Assembly: GCA_035420085.1 (NCBI GenBank)
Contig: DAOLUH010000029.1
Coordinates: forward strand, 1 to 64,000
Direction of reading: 5' to 3'
Length of the DNA stretch: 64,000 nt
Source of the DNA: DSWT01 sp035420085
Lineage (GTDB): Bacteria; Chloroflexota; Anaerolineae; B4-G1; SLSP01
A program made the translations under genes and the position numbers. The notes under the pieces were generated by a model, which was given only the letters and a program-made list of their open reading frames with translations, had not been told where the DNA came from and did no database searches. Shown here in pieces: positions 7,724-15,040 of this stretch. Within the stretch, counting starts at the first letter, position 1; each line of letters starts with the position of its first letter.

Positions 7724-7769
7724 GGTCGTACCTTTCATAGAACCAACGAACGAATAAGGAATCAGTCAC

Positions 7770-7814
7770 ATTATACAAAGAATGACGCTATGCAAAAGTG
7801 CATAGCGTCATTCT
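7770..7814 (-). terminator. Perfect 16-bp hairpin terminator of the dehydrogenase operon
   Basis: AGAATGACGCTATGCA at 7779-7794 pairs exactly with 7799-7814 around a 4-base loop, 47 bases beyond the lpd stop codon. On the minus strand it is followed by TTTGTATAAT. The TATAAT at 7770-7775 could also be a -10 element for the amidohydrolase gene at 7723. Confidence 0.75.
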
Positions 7815-7861
7815 CCACAAACAATACAACACCCCCACCATTACGTTGAAGAGCGACCACC

Positions 7862-9286
7862 CTATCTTTTACCCGGCAGAATGTGCGTGGCGCTGCCCAG
7901 GAACAGTTCCGCCACCTCACCCTCGGTTTCAGAGAGTGTGGGGTGCGCGTGAATGGTAAGCGCCACATCCTCCGCCAGCGCGCCCATCTCAATCGCCAGG
8001 ACACCCTCGGCGATCATCTCACCCGCCTCACGCCCCACGATGCCAAAACCGAGCACACGCCCGGTTTCCGGGTCGGCGATAATCTTCGTCATCCCTTCTG
8101 GCGCGTCCATCGTCAACGCGCGACCGGAGGCGCTCCACGGGAAGCGCGCCACTTTGATCGGGCGCTGCTGCGCGCGGGCCTCGTTCTCCGTCAGCCCGGC
8201 CCACGCCAGTTGCGGATCGGTGTAGACGACAGCCGGAATCGCCAGCACGTCGAAAGCCGCCGGCTGCCCGGCGATCACCTCCGCCGCGACCTTGCCCTCG
8301 CGCATCGCCTTGTGCGCCAGCATCAACCCACCCACCACGTCGCCCACGGCGAAAATGTGCGGATCGGCGGTGCGCTGCTGCGCATCCACCCGGATGAACC
8401 CGCGCGCGTCCAACTCGACGCGGGTGTTTTCCAGACCCAGGGCCTTCGAGTTAGGCCGCCGCCCCACAGCCACGAGCACCCGGTCGAAACGTTGCTGCGC
8501 GGGATCGACCTGCCCTTCGAAGGTCACATCGACCCCGTTTTCATCCTCGTGCAGCGCCGTCACCTTTGTCTGCGTGTAGACGGCCTTAAAAGTTTCCTTG
8601 ATGCGCCGCAGCAAAGGCCGCGCCAGGTCAGCGTCCGCCGCGGCGATGAGGCTATCCAGCATCTCCACGACGGTCACGCGACTGCCAAGCGTGGCGTAGA
8701 ACGAACCCAGCTCCAGGCCCACGTACCCACCGCCGATCACCAGCAGACGTTCCGGGATGTCCGGCAACGCCAACGCACCAGTCGAGTCCATAATCCGCCC
8801 GCCCTCACGGATTTCGACGCCGGGCAAGGTGATAGGCGATGACCCCGTGGCGATGATCGCGTGCTTGAACTTGAAATGCGCAATCTCCGCGCCCACCACG
8901 CGCAGCGTTGTCGAACTCTCGAAGGTCGCCGTCCCACGCACGACCTGCACACCGCGCTGTTTCGCCAGACGATCCAGGCCGCCGGTCAATTTCGAGACGA
9001 CGCTGTCTTTGAACTCGCGCACTTTGTCAAGATCGATCTCCGGTTCAGCGAAACGCAGGCCCAGGTCGCCGGCATGCCGCGCGTCGTAGAGCAGTTGGCT
9101 GACGTGCAACAGCGTCTTCGACGGGATGCACCCCCGGTTGAGGCACACCCCACCGAGCGTCGCGTCCTTCTCGATGAGCGCCACGTCGAGGCCCAGGTCC
9201 GCCGCACGGAACGCCGCCGCGTACCCACCCGGCCCCCCGCCGACCACCACCACATCCACTTCCTGGGTCATTTCTCCCATCACCAT
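7862..9286 (-). CDS. lpdA: Dihydrolipoyl dehydrogenase (E3)
   Basis: This 474-residue flavoprotein reoxidises dihydrolipoyl groups of 2-oxoacid dehydrogenase complexes and reduces NAD. The FAD-binding GGGPGGYAAA, the redox disulfide CLNRGCIPSK (Cys48, Cys53), the NAD-binding GGGYVGLELGSFYATLG and the C-terminal catalytic AHPTLSE are all present. An ATG five codons later is poorly spaced from a ribosome binding site, so 9286 is preferred. It is the distal gene of the operon that starts at 14707 and is followed by a strong terminator. Confidence 0.95.
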   Translation of the reverse strand: MVMGEMTQEVDVVVVGGGPGGYAAAFRAADLGLDVALIEKDATLGGVCLNRGCIPSKTLLHVSQLLYDARHAGDLGLRFAEPEIDLDKVREFKDSVVSKLTGGLDRLAKQRGVQVVRGTATFESSTTLRVVGAEIAHFKFKHAIIATGSSPITLPGVEIREGGRIMDSTGALALPDIPERLLVIGGGYVGLELGSFYATLGSRVTVVEMLDSLIAAADADLARPLLRRIKETFKAVYTQTKVTALHEDENGVDVTFEGQVDPAQQRFDRVLVAVGRRPNSKALGLENTRVELDARGFIRVDAQQRTADPHIFAVGDVVGGLMLAHKAMREGKVAAEVIAGQPAAFDVLAIPAVVYTDPQLAWAGLTENEARAQQRPIKVARFPWSASGRALTMDAPEGMTKIIADPETGRVLGFGIVGREAGEMIAEGVLAIEMGALAEDVALTIHAHPTLSETEGEVAELFLGSATHILPGKR

Positions 9287-9299
9287 AATAGACCCCCTT

Positions 9300-9361
9300 A
9301 GTCGTTAGTCCAAAGTCCGAAGTCTAAAGTCCAAAGTCAGAAGTCCAAAGTCCAGAATCCC
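9300..9361. repeat. Word-like spacer repeat (AAGTCCAAAGTC)
   Basis: Tandem variants of the word AAAGTCC (AGTCCAAAGTCCGAAGTC and so on) fill the spacer between lpdA and the 86-residue gene. Confidence 0.75.
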
Positions 9362-9378
9362 CAAAGGATTTTTCGCAG

Positions 9379-9639
9379 TTATCGGCCTCTGGATCCGATC
9401 GCTTTCATGAACTGCTGCACGTCGAACATCCATTCACGGGTCGTCAAATCGACGTCGGTTTTATCGTCTTCTTGTGTCACCGAGATCTCTACAAATCCGC
9501 CGCCACCTTCGAAGGAAATGCAACAAGCGCCTTCTTCGACGATCGTCAGGCCCATCTGTCCACCAAAGTATGCCTTTGCCTTCTGAATAACTTCCTCCGG
9601 CGAAAGTTTTGTTTTTACCCCATAACGTCCCATTGCCAT
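9379..9639 (-). CDS. Small unknown protein, 86 residues
   Basis: I do not recognise a named family. The 86-residue protein (MAMGRYGVKTKLSPEEVIQK at the start) looks like a compact alpha-beta fold: helix, a glycine-rich turn SFEGGGGFVEISV, then DVDLTTREW and a C-terminal helix. It has two adjacent cysteines (GACCISF). A near-perfect AAGGAGGTGA site precedes the ATG at 9639, so it should be well expressed. It sits in the dehydrogenase/msr operon between msrB and lpdA. Confidence 0.75.
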   Translation of the reverse strand: MAMGRYGVKTKLSPEEVIQKAKAYFGGQMGLTIVEEGACCISFEGGGGFVEISVTQEDDKTDVDLTTREWMFDVQQFMKAIGSRGR

Positions 9640-9669
9640 GGTTCACCTCCTTGGCAAATATCTCACTTC

Positions 9670-9727
9670 AACGCTTCAGGCGGATCACAATCCACCATTC
9701 TTGCCCGATGATGATCCGCGAAGCGTT
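9670..9727 (+). terminator. Hairpin between msrB and the 86-residue gene
   Basis: AACGCTT (9670-9676) and CGGATCA (9681-9687) pair with TGATCCG (9712-9718) and AAGCGTT (9721-9727). A run of T follows on the plus strand, opposite to the genes. On the minus strand it is a stem without a U-tail, so it may be a processing or stability element within the operon. Confidence 0.5.
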
Positions 9728-9760
9728 TTTTAGGATTGACAGTAAACAGGCGGAATCCGC

Positions 9761-10162
9761 TTACTGCTCGCGCGGCGCGAAATCCAGCGAGATCGAGTTG
9801 AGGCAGTAGCGCCGGCCGGTTGGCTCAGGACCGTCATCGAAGACGTGGCCCAGATGCGCGCCACAGCGACTACACGTGACCTCGGTCCGCACCATAAAGT
9901 GGCTGAAGTCGTTCGTCTCGGCGACCCGCTCCGGCCCAATCGGCGCGTAGAAGCTCGGCCAGCCGGTACCGGAGTCGAACTTGGTTCGCGAGTCGAACAG
10001 CTCCTGCCCGCACGCCCCGCACCGGTAGATGCCGTCCTCTTTGTAGGCGTAGTACTTGCCGGTGAACGCGCGTTCCGTCCCTTTCTTGCGCATCACACGA
10101 TACTGCTCCGGTGTCAAAATTTCCTGCCATTCCGCGTCACTTTTCACAATCTTGTCGGTCAT
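9761..10162 (-). CDS. msrB: Peptide-methionine (R)-S-oxide reductase
   Basis: This 133-residue MsrB repairs methionine-R-sulfoxide in proteins. Zinc ligands are Cys48, Cys51, Cys97 and Cys100, the family motif GTGWPSF is at 65-71, and the catalytic cysteine is Cys120 in RRYCLNSISL. Length is typical for a stand-alone MsrB. It lies 9 bases after the small membrane gene at 10172 and in the same operon as msrA, inside the 2-oxoacid dehydrogenase gene set. Confidence 0.95.
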   Translation of the reverse strand: MTDKIVKSDAEWQEILTPEQYRVMRKKGTERAFTGKYYAYKEDGIYRCGACGQELFDSRTKFDSGTGWPSFYAPIGPERVAETNDFSHFMVRTEVTCSRCGAHLGHVFDDGPEPTGRRYCLNSISLDFAPREQ

Positions 10163-10171
10163 CTGCCCTCC

Positions 10172-10375
10172 TCACGCCTGCTTGCGCGTCGAAATCTTCA
10201 ACGGCACGTACAGCGGGCAAAAGCCGACCGCGCTCGTCGCCAGGAAGATCAGCGCCACGATCCCCAGAATGATCGCCAGCGCTCCAGAAATCGCATTGGT
10301 GAAGTACAAAATGGCGATAATTGCCGCAATCACCACGCGCACAATCCGATCTACAGTTCCCATGTTCTTTTTCAT
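10172..10375 (-). CDS. DUF2892 (YgaP-type) small membrane protein
   Basis: This 67-residue protein has two hydrophobic segments (IVRVVIAAIIAILYF and ALAIILGIVALIFLATSAV) and the GFCPLYVPL ending typical of the DUF2892 family. The opening MKKNMGTVDRIVRV is also characteristic. In other bacteria this domain is found alone or fused to rhodanese (YgaP). A GGAGG site precedes the ATG. It separates msrA from msrB, and its role is unknown. Confidence 0.88.
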   Translation of the reverse strand: MKKNMGTVDRIVRVVIAAIIAILYFTNAISGALAIILGIVALIFLATSAVGFCPLYVPLKISTRKQA

Positions 10376-10391
10376 TGTTGTCCTCCAGTCA

Positions 10392-10453
10392 TAAAGGTTA
10401 CAGGTTAAAGGTTACAGGTTAAAGGTTACAGGTTACAGATTAAAGGTTAAAGG
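10392..10453. repeat. Word-like spacer repeat (AAAGGTTACAGGTT)
   Basis: Tandem units of AAAGGTTACAGGTT, with shortened copies at the end, occupy the spacer between the DUF2892 gene and msrA. Confidence 0.8.
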
Positions 10454-10483
10454 CTTAGGGCCGGTAATACGAAATCGGGCCAT

Positions 10484-11032
10484 TTAGACCTTTAGCTTGG
10501 TGACGAAATGGTTGGTGAACTTCGCCAGCTTGGGCGCGATAACAGCGCGACAGTACGGCTGCTGCTGATTCTGCTGATAGTACTCCTGGTGATAGTCTTC
10601 CGCTTTGTAGAACGTGTCGAACGGCGTCACCTCGGTCACAATGGGCGATTTCCACACGCGGGCGGCTTCCAGTTCTGCAATCATCGCCTCGGCCGTCGCT
10701 TTCTGCGCGTCCGAGTGATAGAAGATCGCCGAGCGATACTGCGTGCCCACGTCCGCGCCCTGACGGTTCAACGTCGTCGGATCGTGGATGTCGAAGAAGA
10801 CTTCCAAGAGTTCGCGGAACGTGATCACCGCCGGATCGAAGGTGATCTGCACCACCTCCGCGTGCCCGGTCATACCGGTGCAGACCTGCTTGTACGTCGG
10901 ATTGGGCACCGTTCCACCCGCATAGCCGGATTCGACGTGCAGCACGCCCTTCAGCTTGTCGAACACCGCCTCCAAACACCAAAAACACCCGCCGCCCAGT
11001 GTGGCGACTTCTGTATGGACTTCTTGTGTCAT
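10484..11032 (-). CDS. msrA: Peptide-methionine (S)-S-oxide reductase
   Basis: This 182-residue MsrA repairs methionine-S-sulfoxide. The catalytic motif GGGCFWCLEAVF has Cys16 as nucleophile, and the conserved SGYAGG and NPTYKQVCTGMTGHAEVVQI segments are present. A possible resolving cysteine is near the C-terminus (QQPYCRAVIAPKL). The start at 11032 follows GGAGGATAG; an upstream in-frame codon has no site. It follows the E2 gene on the same strand. Confidence 0.95.
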   Translation of the reverse strand: MTQEVHTEVATLGGGCFWCLEAVFDKLKGVLHVESGYAGGTVPNPTYKQVCTGMTGHAEVVQITFDPAVITFRELLEVFFDIHDPTTLNRQGADVGTQYRSAIFYHSDAQKATAEAMIAELEAARVWKSPIVTEVTPFDTFYKAEDYHQEYYQQNQQQPYCRAVIAPKLAKFTNHFVTKLKV

Positions 11033-11049
11033 TTCTATCCTCCTCAACG

Positions 11050-11118
11050 ATCAGCAGATTGAGCAGATTAAGCAGATTTCAGATTTTTGATCTGCTAAAT
11101 CCGCTTAATCTGCTGACA
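11050..11118. repeat. Hairpin-forming CAGATT repeat
   Basis: TCAGCAGATT at 11051-11060 is the exact reverse complement of AATCTGCTGA at 11107-11116, and both halves are filled with CAGATT words. The hairpin lies between the E2 gene and msrA and has a 22-base counterpart at 1590. Confidence 0.8.
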
Positions 11119-11126
11119 AAGCCTTT

Positions 11127-12419
11127 TCATAATCCCAGAAGCAGTTTCTCCGGGTTTTCGAGTTGTTCAATGATGCGATTCAGGAACCGCTGCGCTTCGG
11201 CCCCGTCGTTGACCCGGTGATCGAACGCCAGGATGATCGGCAGCATCAACCGCGGGACGAACTTATACCCACCGTTCCTCTTCGGGCGGGCAACTGGCTG
11301 CACGCTGGCCTTCGCCAGGCCCAGGATAGCAACCTCCGGGTAGTTGATGATCGGCGAAAAGCCTTTACCGCCCAGCGCGCCGATGTTCGTCACGGTGATC
11401 GTGCCACCCTGCATATCGGCAAGCGAGGCCTTGCCGTCGCGCGTGCGCTCCACTAGCGCCGTCAGTTCCACCGCCAGTTCGACGATGCTCTTGCGGTCTA
11501 CGTCACGCAGCACCGGCACAATCAGGCCGCGCTCCGAATCCACCGCCACACCTGTATTATAGTACTTTTTGAGGACAATCTCCTCAGTCTCTACATCCAG
11601 GCTGGCGTTGAACTTCGGAAATTCCTTCAGCGCGTTGACCAGCGCCTTGAGCACAAAAACGGTCAACGTCAGCTTGCCGCCTCGCGCCTCAACATCGGCC
11701 TTATACTGCTGCCGCAGCGCCTCCAAAGCGGTCACATCCACCACATCCTGCGTGGAGACATGCGGAATTTGCGCCCAGGCGAGCGCCATCTGGCGCGCCG
11801 TGGCCCGACGAATCGAACGCAACGGCAGGCGCTCGATCAAGCCCAGTTGATCGTAAGCGGGCAGCGGCGACGCCACAGGAGTTGGCGCAACCGCCAGGTT
11901 CTGGGGCAGCGGCGTCGGTTCAACAACGGCCTCCGCTACCGGCGATGCCGCCTTCCCACTCGCGTGCGCACGCACGTCGGCCTCGGTGACGCGCCCACCC
12001 GGCCCGGTCGGCGTAACAGTCCGCAGATCCACGCCCAACTCGCGGGCCAATCGCCGCGTCGAAGGCGCAGCCGCCACAGGCAGCGCCGGGTTGTAATCCG
12101 CTGTAAGCGTTGCCGTGGATGCTGGTGCAATCGTCGCAGGTGGCATTTCCTGCACCTTGTTTCCTGCCTCTTGCGCGCCCGCCCCATCCCCAAACACCAA
12201 CAGCACATCCCCAACGTGGACGGTATCACCAGCCTTGACGTTGATCTGCGTCACCACATCGCTGTAGGGTGACGGTATTTCCACCGCCGCCTTGTCGGTC
12301 TCTACTTCAAGAATCGTCTCATCCTCTTTGACCTGCTGGCCCACTCGCACCTTCACCGCCAGCACTTCACCTTCGTGGATGCCTTCTCCCAAATCCGGCA
12401 ATCTGAATTCTCTCGCCAT
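11127..12419 (-). CDS. pdhC: 2-oxoacid dehydrogenase E2 dihydrolipoamide acyltransferase
   Basis: This 430-residue core subunit of a pyruvate or branched-chain 2-oxoacid dehydrogenase complex has one lipoyl domain (Lys43 in ETDKAAVE), a Pro/Ala-rich linker, a peripheral subunit-binding domain around residues 120-150 (STRRLARELGVDLRTVTPTG) and a catalytic domain ending in the active-site DHRVNDG. It follows the E1 beta gene on the minus strand. Whether pyruvate or a branched-chain acid is the substrate cannot be decided from this subunit. Confidence 0.93.
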   Translation of the reverse strand: MAREFRLPDLGEGIHEGEVLAVKVRVGQQVKEDETILEVETDKAAVEIPSPYSDVVTQINVKAGDTVHVGDVLLVFGDGAGAQEAGNKVQEMPPATIAPASTATLTADYNPALPVAAAPSTRRLARELGVDLRTVTPTGPGGRVTEADVRAHASGKAASPVAEAVVEPTPLPQNLAVAPTPVASPLPAYDQLGLIERLPLRSIRRATARQMALAWAQIPHVSTQDVVDVTALEALRQQYKADVEARGGKLTLTVFVLKALVNALKEFPKFNASLDVETEEIVLKKYYNTGVAVDSERGLIVPVLRDVDRKSIVELAVELTALVERTRDGKASLADMQGGTITVTNIGALGGKGFSPIINYPEVAILGLAKASVQPVARPKRNGGYKFVPRLMLPIILAFDHRVNDGAEAQRFLNRIIEQLENPEKLLLGL

Positions 12420-12434
12420 ACCAACCTCCTCAAC

Positions 12435-12536
12435 AAACCGCTAATCTCGCTGATCTACGCGAATCTTTGTTCAATTAGCGAAAATTCGCGCGATTCGCGG
12501 TTGAAAAATCTGCTTTATCCGCTCAATCTGCTGATA
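12435..12536. repeat. Word-like spacer repeat (CGCGAATC) with inverted arms
   Basis: AACCGCTAATCTCGCTGATC-type words on the left are mirrored by GCGCGATTCGCGGTT on the right, followed by AATCTGCTTTATCCGCTCAATCTGCTGA words. The same kind of element occurs at 13542 and 32225. Confidence 0.75.
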
Positions 12537-12541
12537 AAGGC

Positions 12542-13522
12542 TTACACCGCCAGGGTCTCGCGGGCCGCTGTCAGGATACGCTCGACACTGGGCAGGTAGG
12601 CCTGCTCGCGGGCGAAGAGCGGGAAGATGATGTCGAAGCCGGTCACGCGCTTGATCGGCGCTTCGAGGTACCAGAACGACTTCTCGATCAGCCGCGACAC
12701 AATCTCCGCACCGGGGCCGAAGCTGCGATGCGCCTCGTGGACGACAACCACGCGCCCCGTCTTGCGCGCCGATGCCGTGAAGAGCGCATCATCCAACGGC
12801 GAAATGGTCAGCAAATCAATCACTTCCGCTTCGACGCCATCCTCAGCCTTGAGCTTCTCCGCCGCTTCGAACGTGGGACGCAACATCGCGCCATACGCAA
12901 TCAACGTGATGTCCTTGCCTGCCCGCGCGATCACCGATTTGCCAATGGGAAAGACTTCTTCTTCCTCTGGTACTTCCTCGCGGAACGCCCGATAAATGGA
13001 TTTCGGTTCGTAGAAGATCACCGGATCCGGGTCGCGGATTGCCGCCACGAGCAACGCGCGAGCGTTACGCGGCCCAGAAGGGATCACCATCTTCAAGCCT
13101 GGCGTGTGCGCGAAGTAGACCTCACGGCTCTCGGAGTGATGCTCCAGCGCGCGGACGCCACCTGCGTAGGGCGCACGCACCACCAACGGTACGTGATACC
13201 GCCCCTGCGAACGGTTGCGCAGCCGTGCCACGTGCGATTCAATCTGGTGAAACGCCTCGTAGATGAAGCCGGAGAACTGGATTTCGGCGACGGGCTTGAG
13301 ACCATACACCGCCATGCCCACCGACATTCCCACGATACCGGATTCCGCCAGCGGCGTGTCGAGCACGCGGCGCTCGCCGAACGTATCCACCAACCCATCG
13401 GTCACACGGAAAACGCCACCGTCACGCCCCACGTCTTCACCCAACACGATCACGCGGTCGTCCTTTTCCATCTCCTGACGCAGCGCCAGGTTCAATGCTT
13501 GTACCATCGTTATCTTTGCCAT
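12542..13522 (-). CDS. pdhB: 2-oxoacid dehydrogenase E1 component, beta subunit
   Basis: This 326-residue subunit pairs with the E1 alpha protein to form the thiamine-diphosphate decarboxylase of the complex. Landmarks are VIVLGEDVGRDGGVFRVTDGL near the N-terminus, DTPLAESGIVGMSVGMA and the C-terminal transketolase domain with VVVVHEAHRSFGPGAEIV. The start at 13522 (MAKITMVQALN) follows GGAGGTGAG. The earlier in-frame start would read through spacer repeat. Confidence 0.94.
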   Translation of the reverse strand: MAKITMVQALNLALRQEMEKDDRVIVLGEDVGRDGGVFRVTDGLVDTFGERRVLDTPLAESGIVGMSVGMAVYGLKPVAEIQFSGFIYEAFHQIESHVARLRNRSQGRYHVPLVVRAPYAGGVRALEHHSESREVYFAHTPGLKMVIPSGPRNARALLVAAIRDPDPVIFYEPKSIYRAFREEVPEEEEVFPIGKSVIARAGKDITLIAYGAMLRPTFEAAEKLKAEDGVEAEVIDLLTISPLDDALFTASARKTGRVVVVHEAHRSFGPGAEIVSRLIEKSFWYLEAPIKRVTGFDIIFPLFAREQAYLPSVERILTAARETLAV

Positions 13523-13541
13523 ACTCACCTCCGCTAAGAAA

Positions 13542-13607
13542 ACCGCGAATCTCGCCAATCCACGCGAATCTTTTTTGTATTAGCGGAAATTCGCGTGATT
13601 CGCGGTT
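13542..13607. repeat. Hairpin-forming CGCGAATC repeat
   Basis: AACCGCGAATC at 13542-13552 is exactly complementary to GATTCGCGGTT at 13597-13607, with related words between. It fills the spacer between E1 alpha and E1 beta. Confidence 0.8.
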
Positions 13608-13618
13608 AGAATCTGCTT

Positions 13619-14707
13619 TCAGGATTGCGCCGTTAGCTCCCGCCGGAGTTCCTCTTTTTGTTCGAGAAGGTACGGGGAAGGTTGGGCGTAAGTATGATCG
13701 AACATCATCAGGGGATCGACCGGCTCGGCCATTTTTGCCTCGGCGCGTGCCACTGCCGCCTGGATTTCGGTCTCGATTTCTTCTTCGAGTGCGGTGATTC
13801 GCGCGTCATCCAGCAGCCCCTTCACCTTCAAATACGCCTGGAAGCGCGCAATTGGATCGCGTTCCTCCCACAGCGCCACCTCTTCGTCGGTGCGATAGCG
13901 TTTGGGATCGTCGGCGGTGGTGTGCAACGACATGCGATAGGTCACGGCCTCAATCAGCGTGGGGCCTTCCCCGGCCCGCGCGCGCTCGACGGCTTCCCGC
14001 GCCGCCACAAACATCGCCAGCACGTCGTTGCCGTCCACCTGAATGCCGCGGATGCCGTAGGCGAGCGCTTTCTGCGCCAGCGTCTGCGCCGCCGTCTGCT
14101 TCGCGCGGGGGATCGAGATCGCCCACTGGTTGTTCTGGCAGACGAAAACCGCCGGGACCTGCCACACCCCGGCGAAGTTCAACGCCTCGTGGAAGTCCCC
14201 CTGCGAGGTCGCGCCATCGCCAAAGAACGCCATCGCCACGTCGTCCTTGCCGTCGTGTTGCAGCCCCCAGGCCACACCGACCGCATGAAGCATTTGCGAG
14301 CCAACCGGTATGGAGATCGGGAAGTTGTTGATCCCCTCTGGCACGTAGCCACCCTCGTCGTAACCGCCGAAGTAAAGCAGCACGCTCTCCATCGAGCGCC
14401 CGCGCATCAACTCACCTGCCGTCTCGCGGAACGCCGGCACCATCCAGTCTGAATCACGCAAGACTGCCACCGGCCCAACTTGCGCCGCCTCCTGGCCCTT
14501 GATCGGCGCAAACGTCCCGATGCGGCCCTGGCGCTGCAATTTCAGCATCCGCTCGTCAAAACGCCGCCCCAGCAACATCGCCCGATGCAAACGCAGCAAC
14601 AGAGCGGCGGGCAAATCAGGTTCCAAATCAGCGTCCACATTCCCGTCCTTGTCCAGGATCGACAGGTACTCCACCTGGTAAGGCAGTTCCAAGACTTTTC
14701 TCGGCAT
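13619..14707 (-). CDS. pdhA: 2-oxoacid dehydrogenase E1 component, alpha subunit
   Basis: This 362-residue thiamine-diphosphate-dependent subunit decarboxylates the 2-oxoacid. The cofactor motif runs from GDGATSQGDFHEALNFAG to QNNQWAIS, and the phosphorylation-loop region reads TYRMSLHTTADDPKRYR. The start at 14707 follows AGGAGGTGACG. It is first in the operon pdhA-pdhB-pdhC-msrA-DUF2892-msrB-86 aa gene-lpdA, driven by the promoter at 14800-14828. Confidence 0.94.
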   Translation of the reverse strand: MPRKVLELPYQVEYLSILDKDGNVDADLEPDLPAALLLRLHRAMLLGRRFDERMLKLQRQGRIGTFAPIKGQEAAQVGPVAVLRDSDWMVPAFRETAGELMRGRSMESVLLYFGGYDEGGYVPEGINNFPISIPVGSQMLHAVGVAWGLQHDGKDDVAMAFFGDGATSQGDFHEALNFAGVWQVPAVFVCQNNQWAISIPRAKQTAAQTLAQKALAYGIRGIQVDGNDVLAMFVAAREAVERARAGEGPTLIEAVTYRMSLHTTADDPKRYRTDEEVALWEERDPIARFQAYLKVKGLLDDARITALEEEIETEIQAAVARAEAKMAEPVDPLMMFDHTYAQPSPYLLEQKEELRRELTAQS

Positions 14708-14731
14708 ACGTCACCTCCTGTGATAGTCTGG

Positions 14732-14765
14732 TAGTCGTTAGTCGTTAGTCGTTAGTCTGATAGTC
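14732..14765. repeat. Word-like spacer repeat (AGTCGTT)
   Basis: Three consecutive TAGTCGT units and a variant precede the pdhA ribosome binding site (TAGTCGTTAGTCGTTAGTC). They would lie in the 5' leader of the pdhA mRNA. Confidence 0.75.
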
Positions 14766-14799
14766 AAATTATGTCCAATATTTGTTTAGTTATAAGAAT

Positions 14800-14828
14800 A
14801 TTATAGACGATTATCTACTTAAAGTCAA
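14800..14828 (-). promoter_or_regulatory. Strong sigma-70-type promoter of the pdhA operon
   Basis: On the minus strand TTGACT (14823-14828) and TATAAT (14800-14805) are separated by exactly 17 bases. Transcription would start near 14793, giving a leader of about 85 bases that contains the AGTCGTT repeat. The rest of the 333-base gap 14708-15040 holds AT-rich DNA and the palindromic element at 14932-14990. Confidence 0.8.
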
Positions 14829-14931
14829 GGATAAAGTATAAGAATTTCATAAATATTACTGGCTGTACAAACTGCATTTGATGCTACAATGCTCAGCAAT
14901 ACTGCTGTTGAATCCCAGTAGATGTGATTTT

Positions 14932-14990
14932 GGAGTCCGTAGCAGGCGCTTCAGTGCCCAAAAGACCGCTAAAGCGGTTACTACGAATCC
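14932..14990. repeat. Palindromic element, CGTAG-type
   Basis: The left arm from GGAGTCCGTAGCAGGCGCTT and the right arm ending CGGTTACTACGAATCC are imperfect inverted repeats. The right arm contains the perfect inner palindrome ACCGCTAAAGCGGT. A half copy of the same family lies at 20782-20805. Confidence 0.6.
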
Positions 14991-15040
14991 AAACTTCGAT
15001 CTACTGAATCCTTTGAGATAGTTTGGGGAGGACAAACCGC

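Noticed and set aside
7723..7738. Alternative start of the metal-motif-less amidohydrolase paralogue at 7738
   Set aside because: It lacks a ribosome binding site, while the ATG at 7723 has AAAGG at a good distance and matches the family N-terminus.
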